From positions 1 through 50,772 of the forward strand of contig NZ_VHLL01000012.1 of the NCBI RefSeq assembly GCF_025384765.1: DNA of 50,772 nucleotides, read 5' to 3'. Position 1 is the first letter of the stretch, and each line of letters opens with the position of its first letter. Source of the DNA: Methanoculleus formosensis (GTDB lineage: Archaea; Halobacteriota; Methanomicrobia; Methanomicrobiales; Methanoculleaceae). Positions 26,571 through 37,800 of the stretch are shown here, piece by piece. The position numbers and the translations under genes are program-made. Under the pieces are notes generated by a model. It had not been told where the DNA came from. It saw only the letters and a program-made list of their open reading frames with translations, and did not search any database.

Positions 26571-29500
26571 GTCACAGCTCATCAGAAAACCCGATAGGGA
26601 TTGAAACCCGGGCGCAGAGGTGCATGCCAGCGCCCGATATCCAGAGTCACAGCTCATCAGAAAACCCGATAGGGATTGAAACTCAGCGATCGCGTCCACG
26701 GCGTCGGCGAACTTCGTCACAGCTCATCAGAAAACCCGATAGGGATTGAAACGAGGGCTTCCCCGCCCCGGACGCACCGGTAAAGGCTAGTCACAGCTCA
26801 TCAGAAAACCCGATAGGGATTGAAACTGCTTGGTGGCCGTTCTGGTTGTGCCGGGTTCGGCGCTGGTCACAGCTCATCAGAAAACCCGATAGGGATTGAA
26901 ACGATGGACGGCCGTTAACCCGTTAGCCTCTGAGCGGTCACAGCTCATCAGAAAACCCGATAGGGATTGAAACAACTCGTAGACGCTGATGTAGGGGAGC
27001 CGGAACCCGTCACAGCTCATCAGAAAACCCGATAGGGATTGAAACATATAAAAATCAACCGAAAGGAGCCCGCGGGCCATGTCACAGCTCATCAGAAAAC
27101 CCGATAGGGATTGAAACTCAACTGACTCATGCAGGCGTCGAGCGGGGTCGCTCTGTCACAGCTCATCAGAAAACCCGATAGGGATTGAAACAATGTGTCA
27201 GACAGGATTTGAACCTGTGATACCCTGTCACAGCTCATCAGAAAACCCGATAGGGATTGAAACATCGACCGCGAACTGCACGACGCATTGATGAAAGAGT
27301 CACAGCTCATCAGAAAACCCGATAGGGATTGAAACCCGGCTTTACGGGCTCCGCTGGGGGCTTGAGGGACGTCACAGCTCATCAGAAAACCCGATAGGGA
27401 TTGAAACAACGACCTGGCAAAGGCACTCAGTGGCGATGACCCGGTCACAGCTCATCAGAAAACCCGATAGGGATTGAAACGACTCCTGGCCTGCGGTGGC
27501 GTCCCGGACCAGGTCGGTCACAGCTCATCAGAAAACCCGATAGGGATTGAAACGTGGGCGACGATGGTCTCCTGCGAGATGATCCCCAGTCACAGCTCAT
27601 CAGAAAACCCGATAGGGATTGAAACGACGGCAAGGACCGCGAGGGCCGTTGTCGTGCCGAAGTCACAGCTCATCAGAAAACCCGATAGGGATTGAAACTT
27701 CGTCGACCCGGGGCGGCTCCACACCTACATAGTAGGTCACAGCTCATCAGAAAACCCGATAGGGATTGAAACCCAGGGTGACATTCTGCCGGACCTCTGC
27801 ATCGAGGTTGTCACAGCTCATCAGAAAACCCGATAGGGATTGAAACTGCAACGGCGGCGGCTGCCTGCTCCTTGGCAGTCGGGTCACAGCTCATCAGAAA
27901 ACCCGATAGGGATTGAAACCCGAGCGTGACCTCGCCGACCTCCGAGAAGAGATCAGTCACAGCTCATCAGAAAACCCGATAGGGATTGAAACATCTTGTT
28001 CTGCCGGCTGACGGTGATCCCGCGGCAGGGTCACAGCTCATCAGAAAACCCGATAGGGATTGAAACCCGCCCCGCAATCCGGACGCGCTAACCCCCAAGA
28101 TGGCGTCACAGCTCATCAGAAAACCCGATAGGGATTGAAACCTCCCGCGCGCCGCACCGCTCGCCGAGACGTATCAGACTGTCTGGGAGGAGTCACAGCT
28201 CATCAGAAAACCCGATAGGGATTGAAACGGCGCGAGGTAAGCGACGACAACGCCGTCCTTTTCGTCACAGCTCATCAGAAAACCCGATAGGGATTGAAAC
28301 AGCGACTCCGATCCGCAGTAGGGGCACCTCATACCAGGTCACAGCTCATCAGAAAACCCGATAGGGATTGAAACAAATAAGGAGTTTCTAACACATGCCG
28401 AAAACCACAGTCACAGCTCATCAGAAAACCCGATAGGGATTGAAACTCCCCGTACCTCATCCGGGCCGCGAGAGCGTCGCGGGTCACAGCTCATCAGAAA
28501 ACCCGATAGGGATTGAAACCCCCCGGCGACGGCCACCGTAGCCCCTCCGATCTGTCACAGCTCATCAGAAAACCCGATAGGGATTGAAACAGAGCGTTAT
28601 AAAACTACAGTCCTGGGGGAATCTCAGTCACAGCTCATCAGAAAACCCGATAGGGATTGAAACAGTCGTATCGATGCACGGGCGGCCGATACCTCGGGTC
28701 ACAGCTCATCAGAAAACCCGATAGGGATTGAAACTCTTCGGGGTGTGCTGTGCCCGGGGCCGTGCCGCAGGGGTCACAGCTCATCAGAAAACCCGATAGG
28801 GATTGAAACGAGGAGGTACCCGGCCAGGTCGTCCTGGTGCCATCGTCACAGCTCATCAGAAAACCCGATAGGGATTGAAACGATATCGAGATCCAGTATA
28901 CGCTTCGTCGGTCGCGGTCACAGCTCATCAGAAAACCCGATAGGGATTGAAACCACCTACCCCTACGTGGACGGGTGCCCGCACCTCGAGTCACAGCTCA
29001 TCAGAAAACCCGATAGGGATTGAAACGAGTGAGTGGGCTGCCGAGCAGGGCAAGATCGCCCGGTCACAGCTCATCAGAAAACCCGATAGGGATTGAAACC
29101 TGGAGGTTGTAGCCGACCGGGCCCTTGAGGGACGGTCACAGCTCATCAGAAAACCCGATAGGGATTGAAACCTGGAGGTTGTAGCCGACCGGGCCCTTGA
29201 GGGACGGTCACAGCTCATCAGAAAACCCGATAGGGATTGAAACTTCGTGTTCGGTGCTTTGAGGTAGAAGGTCTTGTTCGTCACAGCTCATCAGAAAACC
29301 CGATAGGGATTGAAACACCGGGACGGTATCGCCGGCGAAATCCGGGGCGGGAGTGTCACAGCTCATCAGAAAACCCGATAGGGATTGAAACACTGCCCCG
29401 GCCGCTGCGGCACCCCCGGCGGCGATTGTCACAGCTCATCAGAAAACCCGATAGGGATTGAAACTTGGAGAGGGAGAACCCCTCCACCGCACAGGCGATA

Positions 29501-32500
29501 TGTCACAGCTCATCAGAAAACCCGATAGGGATTGAAACTTATGATTGTTGTGGCGATCATGACAAAAAATTGATGTCACAGCTCATCAGAAAACCCGATA
29601 GGGATTGAAACCAGAGCGCTACCCGGCGATCAGAGATGCTCGCATCGTCACAGCTCATCAGAAAACCCGATAGGGATTGAAACCCGGAGGAGATCCGCGA
29701 GAAGACCAAGCCGCACACCGTCACAGCTCATCAGAAAACCCGATAGGGATTGAAACCCAGTCATGCGAGACGCGCTGGTTCGTGGCCTCGGTATGTCACA
29801 GCTCATCAGAAAACCCGATAGGGATTGAAACACATCGAGAAGGAACTGCAAGCGGCCGCAGAGGGGTCACAGCTCATCAGAAAACCCGATAGGGATTGAA
29901 ACAACGGCATCCAGCCCTTCCGCGCCGCAGCCTCTGCGGTCACAGCTCATCAGAAAACCCGATAGGGATTGAAACATTGGGAGGGGCGCTGCCCCCCCAT
30001 TGCACCGGCAGTGTCACAGCTCATCAGAAAACCCGATAGGGATTGAAACAGCGTGAGCATGTTGAAGCGGGTGCTCCTATGTAGTCACAGCTCATCAGAA
30101 AACCCGATAGGGATTGAAACTGGGCGGCGTCCATGTCGAATACAACCGTGAACTCGGTCACAGCTCATCAGAAAACCCGATAGGGATTGAAACTAAGATG
30201 TGGTTCCGGTGCCGCTCCCTCCAGTAAATGTCACAGCTCATCAGAAAACCCGATAGGGATTGAAACTTTCTGCCTGACTCGTCAGAACCGCCGACATGGT
30301 GAAGTCACAGCTCATCAGAAAACCCGATAGGGATTGAAACTTTCTTGTCATGTTCTTTTCACCTCTCTTATTACGTCACAGCTCATCAGAAAACCCGATA
30401 GGGATTGAAACGCGGTATTCTCTCTCGCACCCCTGATCGGGTCCAGTCACAGCTCATCAGAAAACCCGATAGGGATTGAAACAGTGAGAATGGAGACGGT
30501 GCAAACAACTTTTGAGAACTCGTCACAGCTCATCAGAAAACCCGATAGGGATTGAAACCATCCTGCCTCGAGCCGCACCCCGTCACCTATGAGTCACAGC
30601 TCATCAGAAAACCCGATAGGGATTGAAACTTTGTGGTTTTGCCGGTTCAAAGCGATAGATTTTAACGTCACAGCTCATCAGAAAACCCGATAGGGATTGA
30701 AACTTGGTATTGAAATCCTCCGAGACTGAGGCGCCGGTGACCGTCACAGCTCATCAGAAAACCCGATAGGGATTGAAACGAAGACAGTCAGGAACTCCCG
30801 GGCAATGTGGCGATCGCCCGTCACAGCTCATCAGAAAACCCGATAGGGATTGAAACCAGCAGCCGGCTGTGCGACTCGTTGACCGCGGCGATCGTCGTCA
30901 CAGCTCATCAGAAAACCCGATAGGGATTGAAACAGGGAACCCCCCGGTTTCCCCTGGCTCTATGACGGGTCACAGCTCATCAGAAAACCCGATAGGGATT
31001 GAAACAGAAGAAAGGTTACTTGATTGTTGATCCTGTATTTGGTCACAGCTCATCAGAAAACCCGATAGGGATTGAAACTTACGCTTTGACTCTCCGGGAT
31101 CGTCGAGACCCCTGTCACAGCTCATCAGAAAACCCGATAGGGATTGAAACATAGGCTAATGGGCCGGGGAACCGGCCGCTATTGTTTGTCACAGCTCATC
31201 AGAAAACCCGATAGGGATTGAAACTCGTTCATTCCGGCATTTTCAGTTCTCCCCTCCGCAGTCACAGCTCATCAGAAAACCCGATAGGGATTGAAACAGG
31301 ACGTTGAACTCTCGCCTCTGCTGGCTTCGTTAGCGTCACAGCTCATCAGAAAACCCGATAGGGATTGAAACACTACCTCCCGGTTCGCTGGCTCCGCTCC
31401 TGGTGGCTGTCACAGCTCATCAGAAAACCCGATAGGGATTGAAACAGAAACCGCATATCCCCGGCAGCGTTCCAGAGCAGCGTCACAGCTCATCAGAAAA
31501 CCCGATAGGGATTGAAACCCTCGTTATCGTGTTCATGGTACTACTTCTGTTTCGGTCACAGCTCATCAGAAAACCCGATAGGGATTGAAACATTCATCCT
31601 TCGCTCGACCCTGCCGGGTTTCGGATGCAGTCACAGCTCATCAGAAAACCCGATAGGGATTGAAACTTTCTTACGCCATCGGGCGGCGTCTCGATGCAGC
31701 GTCACAGCTCATCAGAAAACCCGATAGGGATTGAAACCGGGACATTCGGCAAACCGGGGCATACATAGCGAAGTATGTCACAGCTCATCAGAAAACCCGA
31801 TAGGGATTGAAACCCGGCCTCGATCTGCTTCATCCGGTCGTAGACCCGGGTCACAGCTCATCAGAAAACCCGATAGGGATTGAAACCAAGGGTGACGACC
31901 CGGGTTCAAATCCCGGCCGGGGGTCACAGCTCATCAGAAAACCCGATAGGGATTGAAACATAGTTGCAGTTTCCGGGGGGTTTTGGTAGGTTGCGTCACA
32001 GCTCATCAGAAAACCCGATAGGGATTGAAACAGCGAGGGCAACGGGAGTACGATCGCGGAGGGAGGTCACAGCTCATCAGAAAACCCGATAGGGATTGAA
32101 ACCGGGCGGGCGTCGAGAAGCACATCACGCCACATCTGGTCACAGCTCATCAGAAAACCCGATAGGGATTGAAACTTCGCGATCAAGTCGTCCGGAACCC
32201 CGGGGCCGTCGCGTCACAGCTCATCAGAAAACCCGATAGGGATTGAAACTTGACCTGCCGGAGGTTGAGCGCCTTTCTGCTTCGTCACAGCTCATCAGAA
32301 AACCCGATAGGGATTGAAACCGGCACCCGAGCAGGCACACTTACCCCGCTGCAGCGTCACAGCTCATCAGAAAACCCGATAGGGATTGAAACGCGAGGTC
32401 CTCCGAGGAGTACCCCTCTGTGTTGTCGTCACAGCTCATCAGAAAACCCGATAGGGATTGAAACCCGCCGCGCTGCACGAAGGCGGGGTGGAGGTCGAAG

Positions 32501-35500
32501 TCACAGCTCATCAGAAAACCCGATAGGGATTGAAACATGTCGTATTATGGCTGGCTGCAGCACTGCGACTCCTGTCACAGCTCATCAGAAAACCCGATAG
32601 GGATTGAAACGGGCTGCCTACGCTTCTTGTTCGCATGTATCTCCTCGTCACAGCTCATCAGAAAACCCGATAGGGATTGAAACAGCACCGGAGGGGGGAG
32701 GCGCTAACATGTCCCTCGCCGTCACAGCTCATCAGAAAACCCGATAGGGATTGAAACTGGAATCACCTGGTTCCGGGCCGTATCAATGTCATCGTCACAG
32801 CTCATCAGAAAACCCGATAGGGATTGAAACCCGGACGGGCTGCACCCCAGGGTGGTCCCGGTGGCGTCACAGCTCATCAGAAAACCCGATAGGGATTGAA
32901 ACTCGACTCGGATACCCTCACCACGGACGACCAGACCCTGTCACAGCTCATCAGAAAACCCGATAGGGATTGAAACAACCGGGACGCGACCACGCAGTCC
33001 ACCCCGACCGTCACAGCTCATCAGAAAACCCGATAGGGATTGAAACCGGATGGCGGCGGCGTCAGAAGTCGATGAGGGCGCAGTCACAGCTCATCAGAAA
33101 ACCCGATAGGGATTGAAACGGTACTGCCGAAGCCGACGTGATCCGGGCCCAGAAGGTCACAGCTCATCAGAAAACCCGATAGGGATTGAAACGTGCGATA
33201 GGTGTGGGTTCTGGTGCAGCCCCCGCCGGGTCACAGCTCATCAGAAAACCCGATAGGGATTGAAACTCGAGCACCAGGCAGCCTGCGGACCAGTGAGCCG
33301 GTTCGTCACAGCTCATCAGAAAACCCGATAGGGATTGAAACGCGTCGGCGAGGTTCCAGATCCCGATCTCGGCCCGGTGTCACAGCTCATCAGAAAACCC
33401 GATAGGGATTGAAACAGTCAGTGTGATGTCCATGGTTAGTCCTCCATGTTGTCACAGCTCATCAGAAAACCCGATAGGGATTGAAACACGTTGGCGTCGT
33501 TCGCTACGGTGTGCGAGGCGATGGTCACAGCTCATCAGAAAACCCGATAGGGATTGAAACTCTGAGGAGCGGCCGGACTACGTCGCCGACATCACCGTCA
33601 CAGCTCATCAGAAAACCCGATAGGGATTGAAACGGCCTCGGATGGGACGGGGTCACGGTCGCAACCGTAGTCACAGCTCATCAGAAAACCCGATAGGGAT
33701 TGAAACGCGAGCTTCTCGGTGGTGCGCTTGGCAGCGACACCAGTCACAGCTCATCAGAAAACCCGATAGGGATTGAAACTGAGATCATCAAGGCGGGCGC
33801 GCCCAATGCCCCGCGTCACAGCTCATCAGAAAACCCGATAGGGATTGAAACTGTACATTGCCGGTCGTCTGCGCAATCCGACGCAGCGTCACAGCTCATC
33901 AGAAAACCCGATAGGGATTGAAACTCGCCCAGGCCGAGCGCGTCGGCGTGGACATGTTCCCGTCACAGCTCATCAGAAAACCCGATAGGGATTGAAACCC
34001 GACCAGGGAAAACAGAATCTCTACAAGCGTGCTCATGTCACAGCTCATCAGAAAACCCGATAGGGATTGAAACACCTCTCTCCTCGGTGATATGGTGGCG
34101 GGGGTTTTTGTCACAGCTCATCAGAAAACCCGATAGGGATTGAAACCTCGTGAGCGACCCGCCGCCCCGAGTGACACTTTCTCGGTCACAGCTCATCAGA
34201 AAACCCGATAGGGATTGAAACGACTACACGGGAGATTGCACCAGCGCCGACGTTCCCGTCACAGCTCATCAGAAAACCCGATAGGGATTGAAACAAAACC
34301 GGCGGGATCCAGTGCTGGGGAGAAGATGTGGTGTCACAGCTCATCAGAAAACCCGATAGGGATTGAAACACCCCCGCTGCGGACAGGACCGGGCGCCCCC
34401 CGGTGGTCACAGCTCATCAGAAAACCCGATAGGGATTGAAACTGCGCAAGGTCGGCGGATACCTCAAGCCCGAATTGTCACAGCTCATCAGAAAACCCGA
34501 TAGGGATTGAAACGTGAGCGTGACAGCTGCATCCTGCCAGGCAACTCCGGTCACAGCTCATCAGAAAACCCGATAGGGATTGAAACTGGCCCGCGGGCTG
34601 GCGGGTCTGTGAGTGCGGGGAGAGTCACAGCTCATCAGAAAACCCGATAGGGATTGAAACAACGGGAACCACCCCGCCTTGACCGCCGCCACCGCATAGT
34701 CACAGCTCATCAGAAAACCCGATAGGGATTGAAACGACGTGTATCACCTCCTCGTGGTGATGGAGCACGACGGTCACAGCTCATCAGAAAACCCGATAGG
34801 GATTGAAACACCGGGGAACTAAAGGGTGACGGCCCGACCATCAACATCGTCACAGCTCATCAGAAAACCCGATAGGGATTGAAACAAGGTTACGCCTGCC
34901 GGCCGCTCGTATTTCCGGCTGCAGTCACAGCTCATCAGAAAACCCGATAGGGATTGAAACTCTTCCTTGGGGTAGATCTCAAGGGTTTGGTTGACGGTCA
35001 CAGCTCATCAGAAAACCCGATAGGGATTGAAACGCCGTGCAGCACGTTGGCTACTGACCCCCCCACCGTCACAGCTCATCAGAAAACCCGATAGGGATTG
35101 AAACGGTAATCGTAGTCCCGTCAGGGTTGACGATCACGAGTCTGTCACAGCTCATCAGAAAACCCGATAGGGATTGAAACTGACGCTGCGCAGAAGTATG
35201 AGAGAGGCTGGGCCGAGGTCACAGCTCATCAGAAAACCCGATAGGGATTGAAACAGGAACGGGTAAGACTTGGTAGAGAGGTGAAAGACGTCACAGCTCA
35301 TCAGAAAACCCGATAGGGATTGAAACTTCAAGCGCGCCGGGGAGCGGCCTGAGAACCTGAGTCACAGCTCATCAGAAAACCCGATAGGGATTGAAACGCG
35401 ACCCGCTGACCCCTACGGCGGCAGACTACCTGTAGTCACAGCTCATCAGAAAACCCGATAGGGATTGAAACCTGATCATCGGACGGCTGCAGCGACGCGA

Positions 35501-35987
35501 ACTGCCGGGGTCACAGCTCATCAGAAAACCCGATAGGGATTGAAACGACCTCACCATCACCGTCACCGCGCTCGACGACGAGTCACAGCTCATCAGAAAA
35601 CCCGATAGGGATTGAAACCAGGCGCGGATGCAGTACACCTGCATGGCGGAATCGGTCACAGCTCATCAGAAAACCCGATAGGGATTGAAACCAATATCTG
35701 ACGGAGACTGTCGATGCCGACGGGCAGGGTCACAGCTCATCAGAAAACCCGATAGGGATTGAAACTACGCATAAAGAGTGCTATCGAAGAGGAAGAAGAT
35801 GCTAGTCACAGCTCATCAGAAAACCCGATAGGGATTGAAACGTCCCGGTGACGGCCGGCCCGCTCACCGGAGGGGGTAGTCACAGCTCATCAGAAAACCC
35901 GATAGGGATTGAAACCCTCTTGCGCCGTCCCGCCTGATCTTCCGGGGAGAGTCACAGCTCATCAGAAAACCCGATAGGGATTGAAAA
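26571..35987 (+). CRISPR. CRISPR array, 129 repeats of 37 bp, 128 spacers
   Basis: The repeat starts GTCACAGCTC, contains the short palindrome CCCGATAGGG and ends GGGATTGAAAC. I counted 129 copies starting at 26571 and ending with the one at 35951. The spacing between copies is 70-77 bp throughout, except one of 87. Spacers are 33-40 nt apart from one of 50 nt. All internal repeats look identical; the last differs only in its final base (A for C at 35987). One spacer is present twice in a row. The repeat end fits the type I-D genes upstream, so this is the crRNA source for that system. Confidence 0.98.
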
Positions 35988-36071
35988 ATGGCTACTACCC
36001 GGCGCATGGGAAAATCCATCCCCAACCAAAAGCAGCGGGAGGTACCCGGCGACCATCCCCCCGACGCCCCC

Positions 36072-36728
36072 TCACTTCCCCTCGTCTCGCAGTTCCCGGT
36101 AATACCGGCAGAGGTCCGCGACGACGCACCGGTCGTGCTTTGGGTTCTGTGCCGTGCAGACGGCGCGCCCGTGGCGGATCAGGAGGTAGTTGATGTCCCC
36201 CCAGACCTCCTCGGGGAAGAGGGCGACGAGGTCGCGCTCGATGATATCGGGGTTCTTGCTCCCGGTGAACCCGAGCCTTTTTGAGAGCCGGGCGACGTGG
36301 GTATCGACGGCGATCCCGACGTTGATATCGAACGCCTGGGAGAGGACGATGTTCGCGGTCTTCCTCCCGACCCCGGGGAGCTGCAGGAGTTCCTCCATCG
36401 TCCGCGGGACCTCGCCGCCGAACTCGTCGACGACCTTCCTCGCCGCCCCGACGATGTGGCGGGCCTTCGTGCGGTGAAACCCGATCGTCCTGATGAGCGG
36501 CTCCACCTCTTCGGGCTCCGCGCGGGCAAGCGCCTCCGGCGTCGGGTAGCGGGCGAAGAGAGCGTCGCGGACGGCGTTGACGGCGCGATCGGTCGTCTGC
36601 GCGGAGAGGATCGTGAGGATGAGCGTCTCGTAGGGGTTATAAAATTCGAGAAAATGGCGCTGGCCGTCGACGATCGGATACTCCTCAAGAAGACGGCGAT
36701 GGACCTCGCAGGCGGTCGTGCGGTTCAT
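36072..36728 (-). CDS. nth: Endonuclease III (base-excision DNA glycosylase)
   Basis: Nth removes oxidised pyrimidines and nicks the DNA. The 218-aa protein has the helix-hairpin-helix LPGVGRKTANIVL with the catalytic Lys and the VDTHVARLSKRLG loop with the catalytic Asp. The C-terminal iron-sulfur motif reads C-TAQNPK-H-DR-C-VVADL-C, so the second of the four cysteines is His (codon CAC). ATG 36728 (MNRTTACEVHRR) is preferred; the frame runs further upstream into the tRNA gene. It lies 6 bp after the tRNA-Pro gene. Its last 13 codons fall in the 39-bp repeat that is copied at 15406-15444. Confidence 0.95.
   Translation of the reverse strand: MNRTTACEVHRRLLEEYPIVDGQRHFLEFYNPYETLILTILSAQTTDRAVNAVRDALFARYPTPEALARAEPEEVEPLIRTIGFHRTKARHIVGAARKVVDEFGGEVPRTMEELLQLPGVGRKTANIVLSQAFDINVGIAVDTHVARLSKRLGFTGSKNPDIIERDLVALFPEEVWGDINYLLIRHGRAVCTAQNPKHDRCVVADLCRYYRELRDEGK
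36094..36132 (+). repeat. 39-bp direct repeat, right copy (inside nth 3' end)
   Basis: This is the intact-gene copy of the 39-bp sequence found again at 15406-15444. It covers codons for RCVVADLCRYYRE in nth. Its position just beyond the CRISPR array makes it the right border of the bracketed island. Confidence 0.9.
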
Positions 36729-36734
36729 GACTGA

Positions 36735-36809
36735 TGGGGCAGGGCAGATTCGAACTGCCGTCAAAGCGTCCCAAACGCTCTAGGATGGACCAGGCTACCC
36801 TACTGCCCC
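36735..36809 (-). tRNA. tRNA-Pro (UGG anticodon)
   Basis: On the minus strand, the 7-bp acceptor stem GGGGCAG/CTGCCCC, a D-arm, the anticodon arm GAGCG-TTTGGGA-CGCTT with anticodon TGG, and the T-arm GGCAG-TTCGAAT-CTGCC all fold as expected. The discriminator base is A and CCA is not encoded. A TATA-like stretch (aactattttt) lies about 30 bp upstream. The gene sits between pyrH and nth, all on the same strand. Confidence 0.95.
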
Positions 36810-36865
36810 TGTACCTCCATACGTTAGAGAGCCAGACAAAAATAGTTGCCGATGAAGGAGGGGGT

Positions 36866-37570
36866 TCAGGAGAGCAGGGGGTTCGACCCCTCTTCGCAGA
36901 CGACGGTGCCGACGAACGCGCCCTCCACGACCGCCCGGCAGAGGTTCTCCGGGTCGCGGCCGTCGAGCACCAGGAGCGGGATGCCGGACCGCTCGATCAC
37001 CTTTCCCGCCACGATATCGAGCACGATGTTCGCGCCCGCATCCATCCGGCTCCCCGTGATGATATCAAGGAGTTCCTGCGGCGTAAGGCGCTCGTACCTC
37101 ACCGCCCCGGGATCCTTCTTCGGGTCGGCGCTGTAGATCCCGTCGACCGACGTCGCGTTGATCAGGAGATCGGCGCCGACGCTCTCGGCGAGAACCGCGG
37201 AGACCGCGTCGGTCGTCTGCGCGGGGGTGATCCCGCCCATGACGACGATCTTGCCGGTCTCTGCGAACTCCCGCGCCTCCGTGTAATTCTCCGCAACGCG
37301 CGGATAGGCGGCATCCCCGAGTCCGGTGATGAGAAGACGCGCGTTCAGCCGGGTCACCAGGATGCCGAGCTCGTCTGCTACCGCCTCCCCGGCGCCGAGA
37401 TCGCGGGCGACACCGATGTACCGGCGCGCCTCTCCGCCGCCGCCGACGACGATGAAAACGCGGCACACCTCGGCCATATTTTTCAAAACAGACACATATC
37501 GACCGATATTGTTCGATTCAAGCGAAGGAACCAGAACCGAGCCACCCAGAGATACTACGATCTTCTTCAT
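36866..37570 (-). CDS. pyrH: Archaeal uridylate kinase (UMP kinase)
   Basis: It phosphorylates UMP to UDP in pyrimidine synthesis. The 234-aa protein is of the amino-acid-kinase fold: MKKIVVSLGGSVLVP (phosphate loop), FIVVGGGGEARRYIGVAR, and the nucleotide-binding INATSVDGIYSADPKKDP. The length fits the archaeal branch of the family. It is transcribed divergently from the zinc-ribbon gene at 37611, and tRNA-Pro and nth follow on the same strand. Confidence 0.96.
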   Translation of the reverse strand: MKKIVVSLGGSVLVPSLESNNIGRYVSVLKNMAEVCRVFIVVGGGGEARRYIGVARDLGAGEAVADELGILVTRLNARLLITGLGDAAYPRVAENYTEAREFAETGKIVVMGGITPAQTTDAVSAVLAESVGADLLINATSVDGIYSADPKKDPGAVRYERLTPQELLDIITGSRMDAGANIVLDIVAGKVIERSGIPLLVLDGRDPENLCRAVVEGAFVGTVVCEEGSNPLLS

Positions 37571-37610
37571 CCTACCTTATTATTATCCCTGATTTACTCA
37601 TATACCTGTT

Positions 37611-37760
37611 GTGAAGAGGCTCTACTGTCCCGTATGCAACTCTACGGACATCTGGCCGGTCACCGGCGGTTATACGGGCTGTATCTATCGCTGCAAGCGT
37701 TGCGGCTACTCCGGAGCGCTGGTCGTCGAGTATGATGACAGAGAGCCGGACGACCGGTAG
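37611..37760 (+). CDS. Small zinc-ribbon protein, 49 aa
   Basis: A 49-aa frame starting at GTG 37611 reads VKRLYCPVCNSTDIWPVTGG, then YTGCIYRCKRCGYSGALVVEY. Two CxxC knuckles make a compact zinc ribbon that may bind nucleic acid or protein. An AT-rich TATA-like stretch (ttattattat, 37577-37586) lies about 28 bp upstream, so the mRNA is probably leaderless with GTG as first codon. It is divergent from pyrH and 40 bp before the radical SAM gene. Its function is unknown. Confidence 0.8.
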   Translation: MKRLYCPVCNSTDIWPVTGGYTGCIYRCKRCGYSGALVVEYDDREPDDR

Positions 37761-37800
37761 CCCGCAATAACTATCATGGTTCCCCACACGCGGTGATCAT

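Noticed and set aside
31887-31922. Possible tRNA gene inside the array
   Set aside because: Only a T-arm and acceptor-like end fit within one spacer; there is no D-arm or anticodon arm.
26483-35659. Many 60-120-codon frames in the array (HSSSENPIGIET or FQSLSGFLMSCD text)
   Set aside because: These are translations of the CRISPR repeat itself, not genes.
36735-36809. tRNA-Pro as the attachment site of the CRISPR island
   Set aside because: The duplicated sequence lies in the nth 3' end, not in the tRNA; no second copy of the tRNA end was seen near 15.4 kb.
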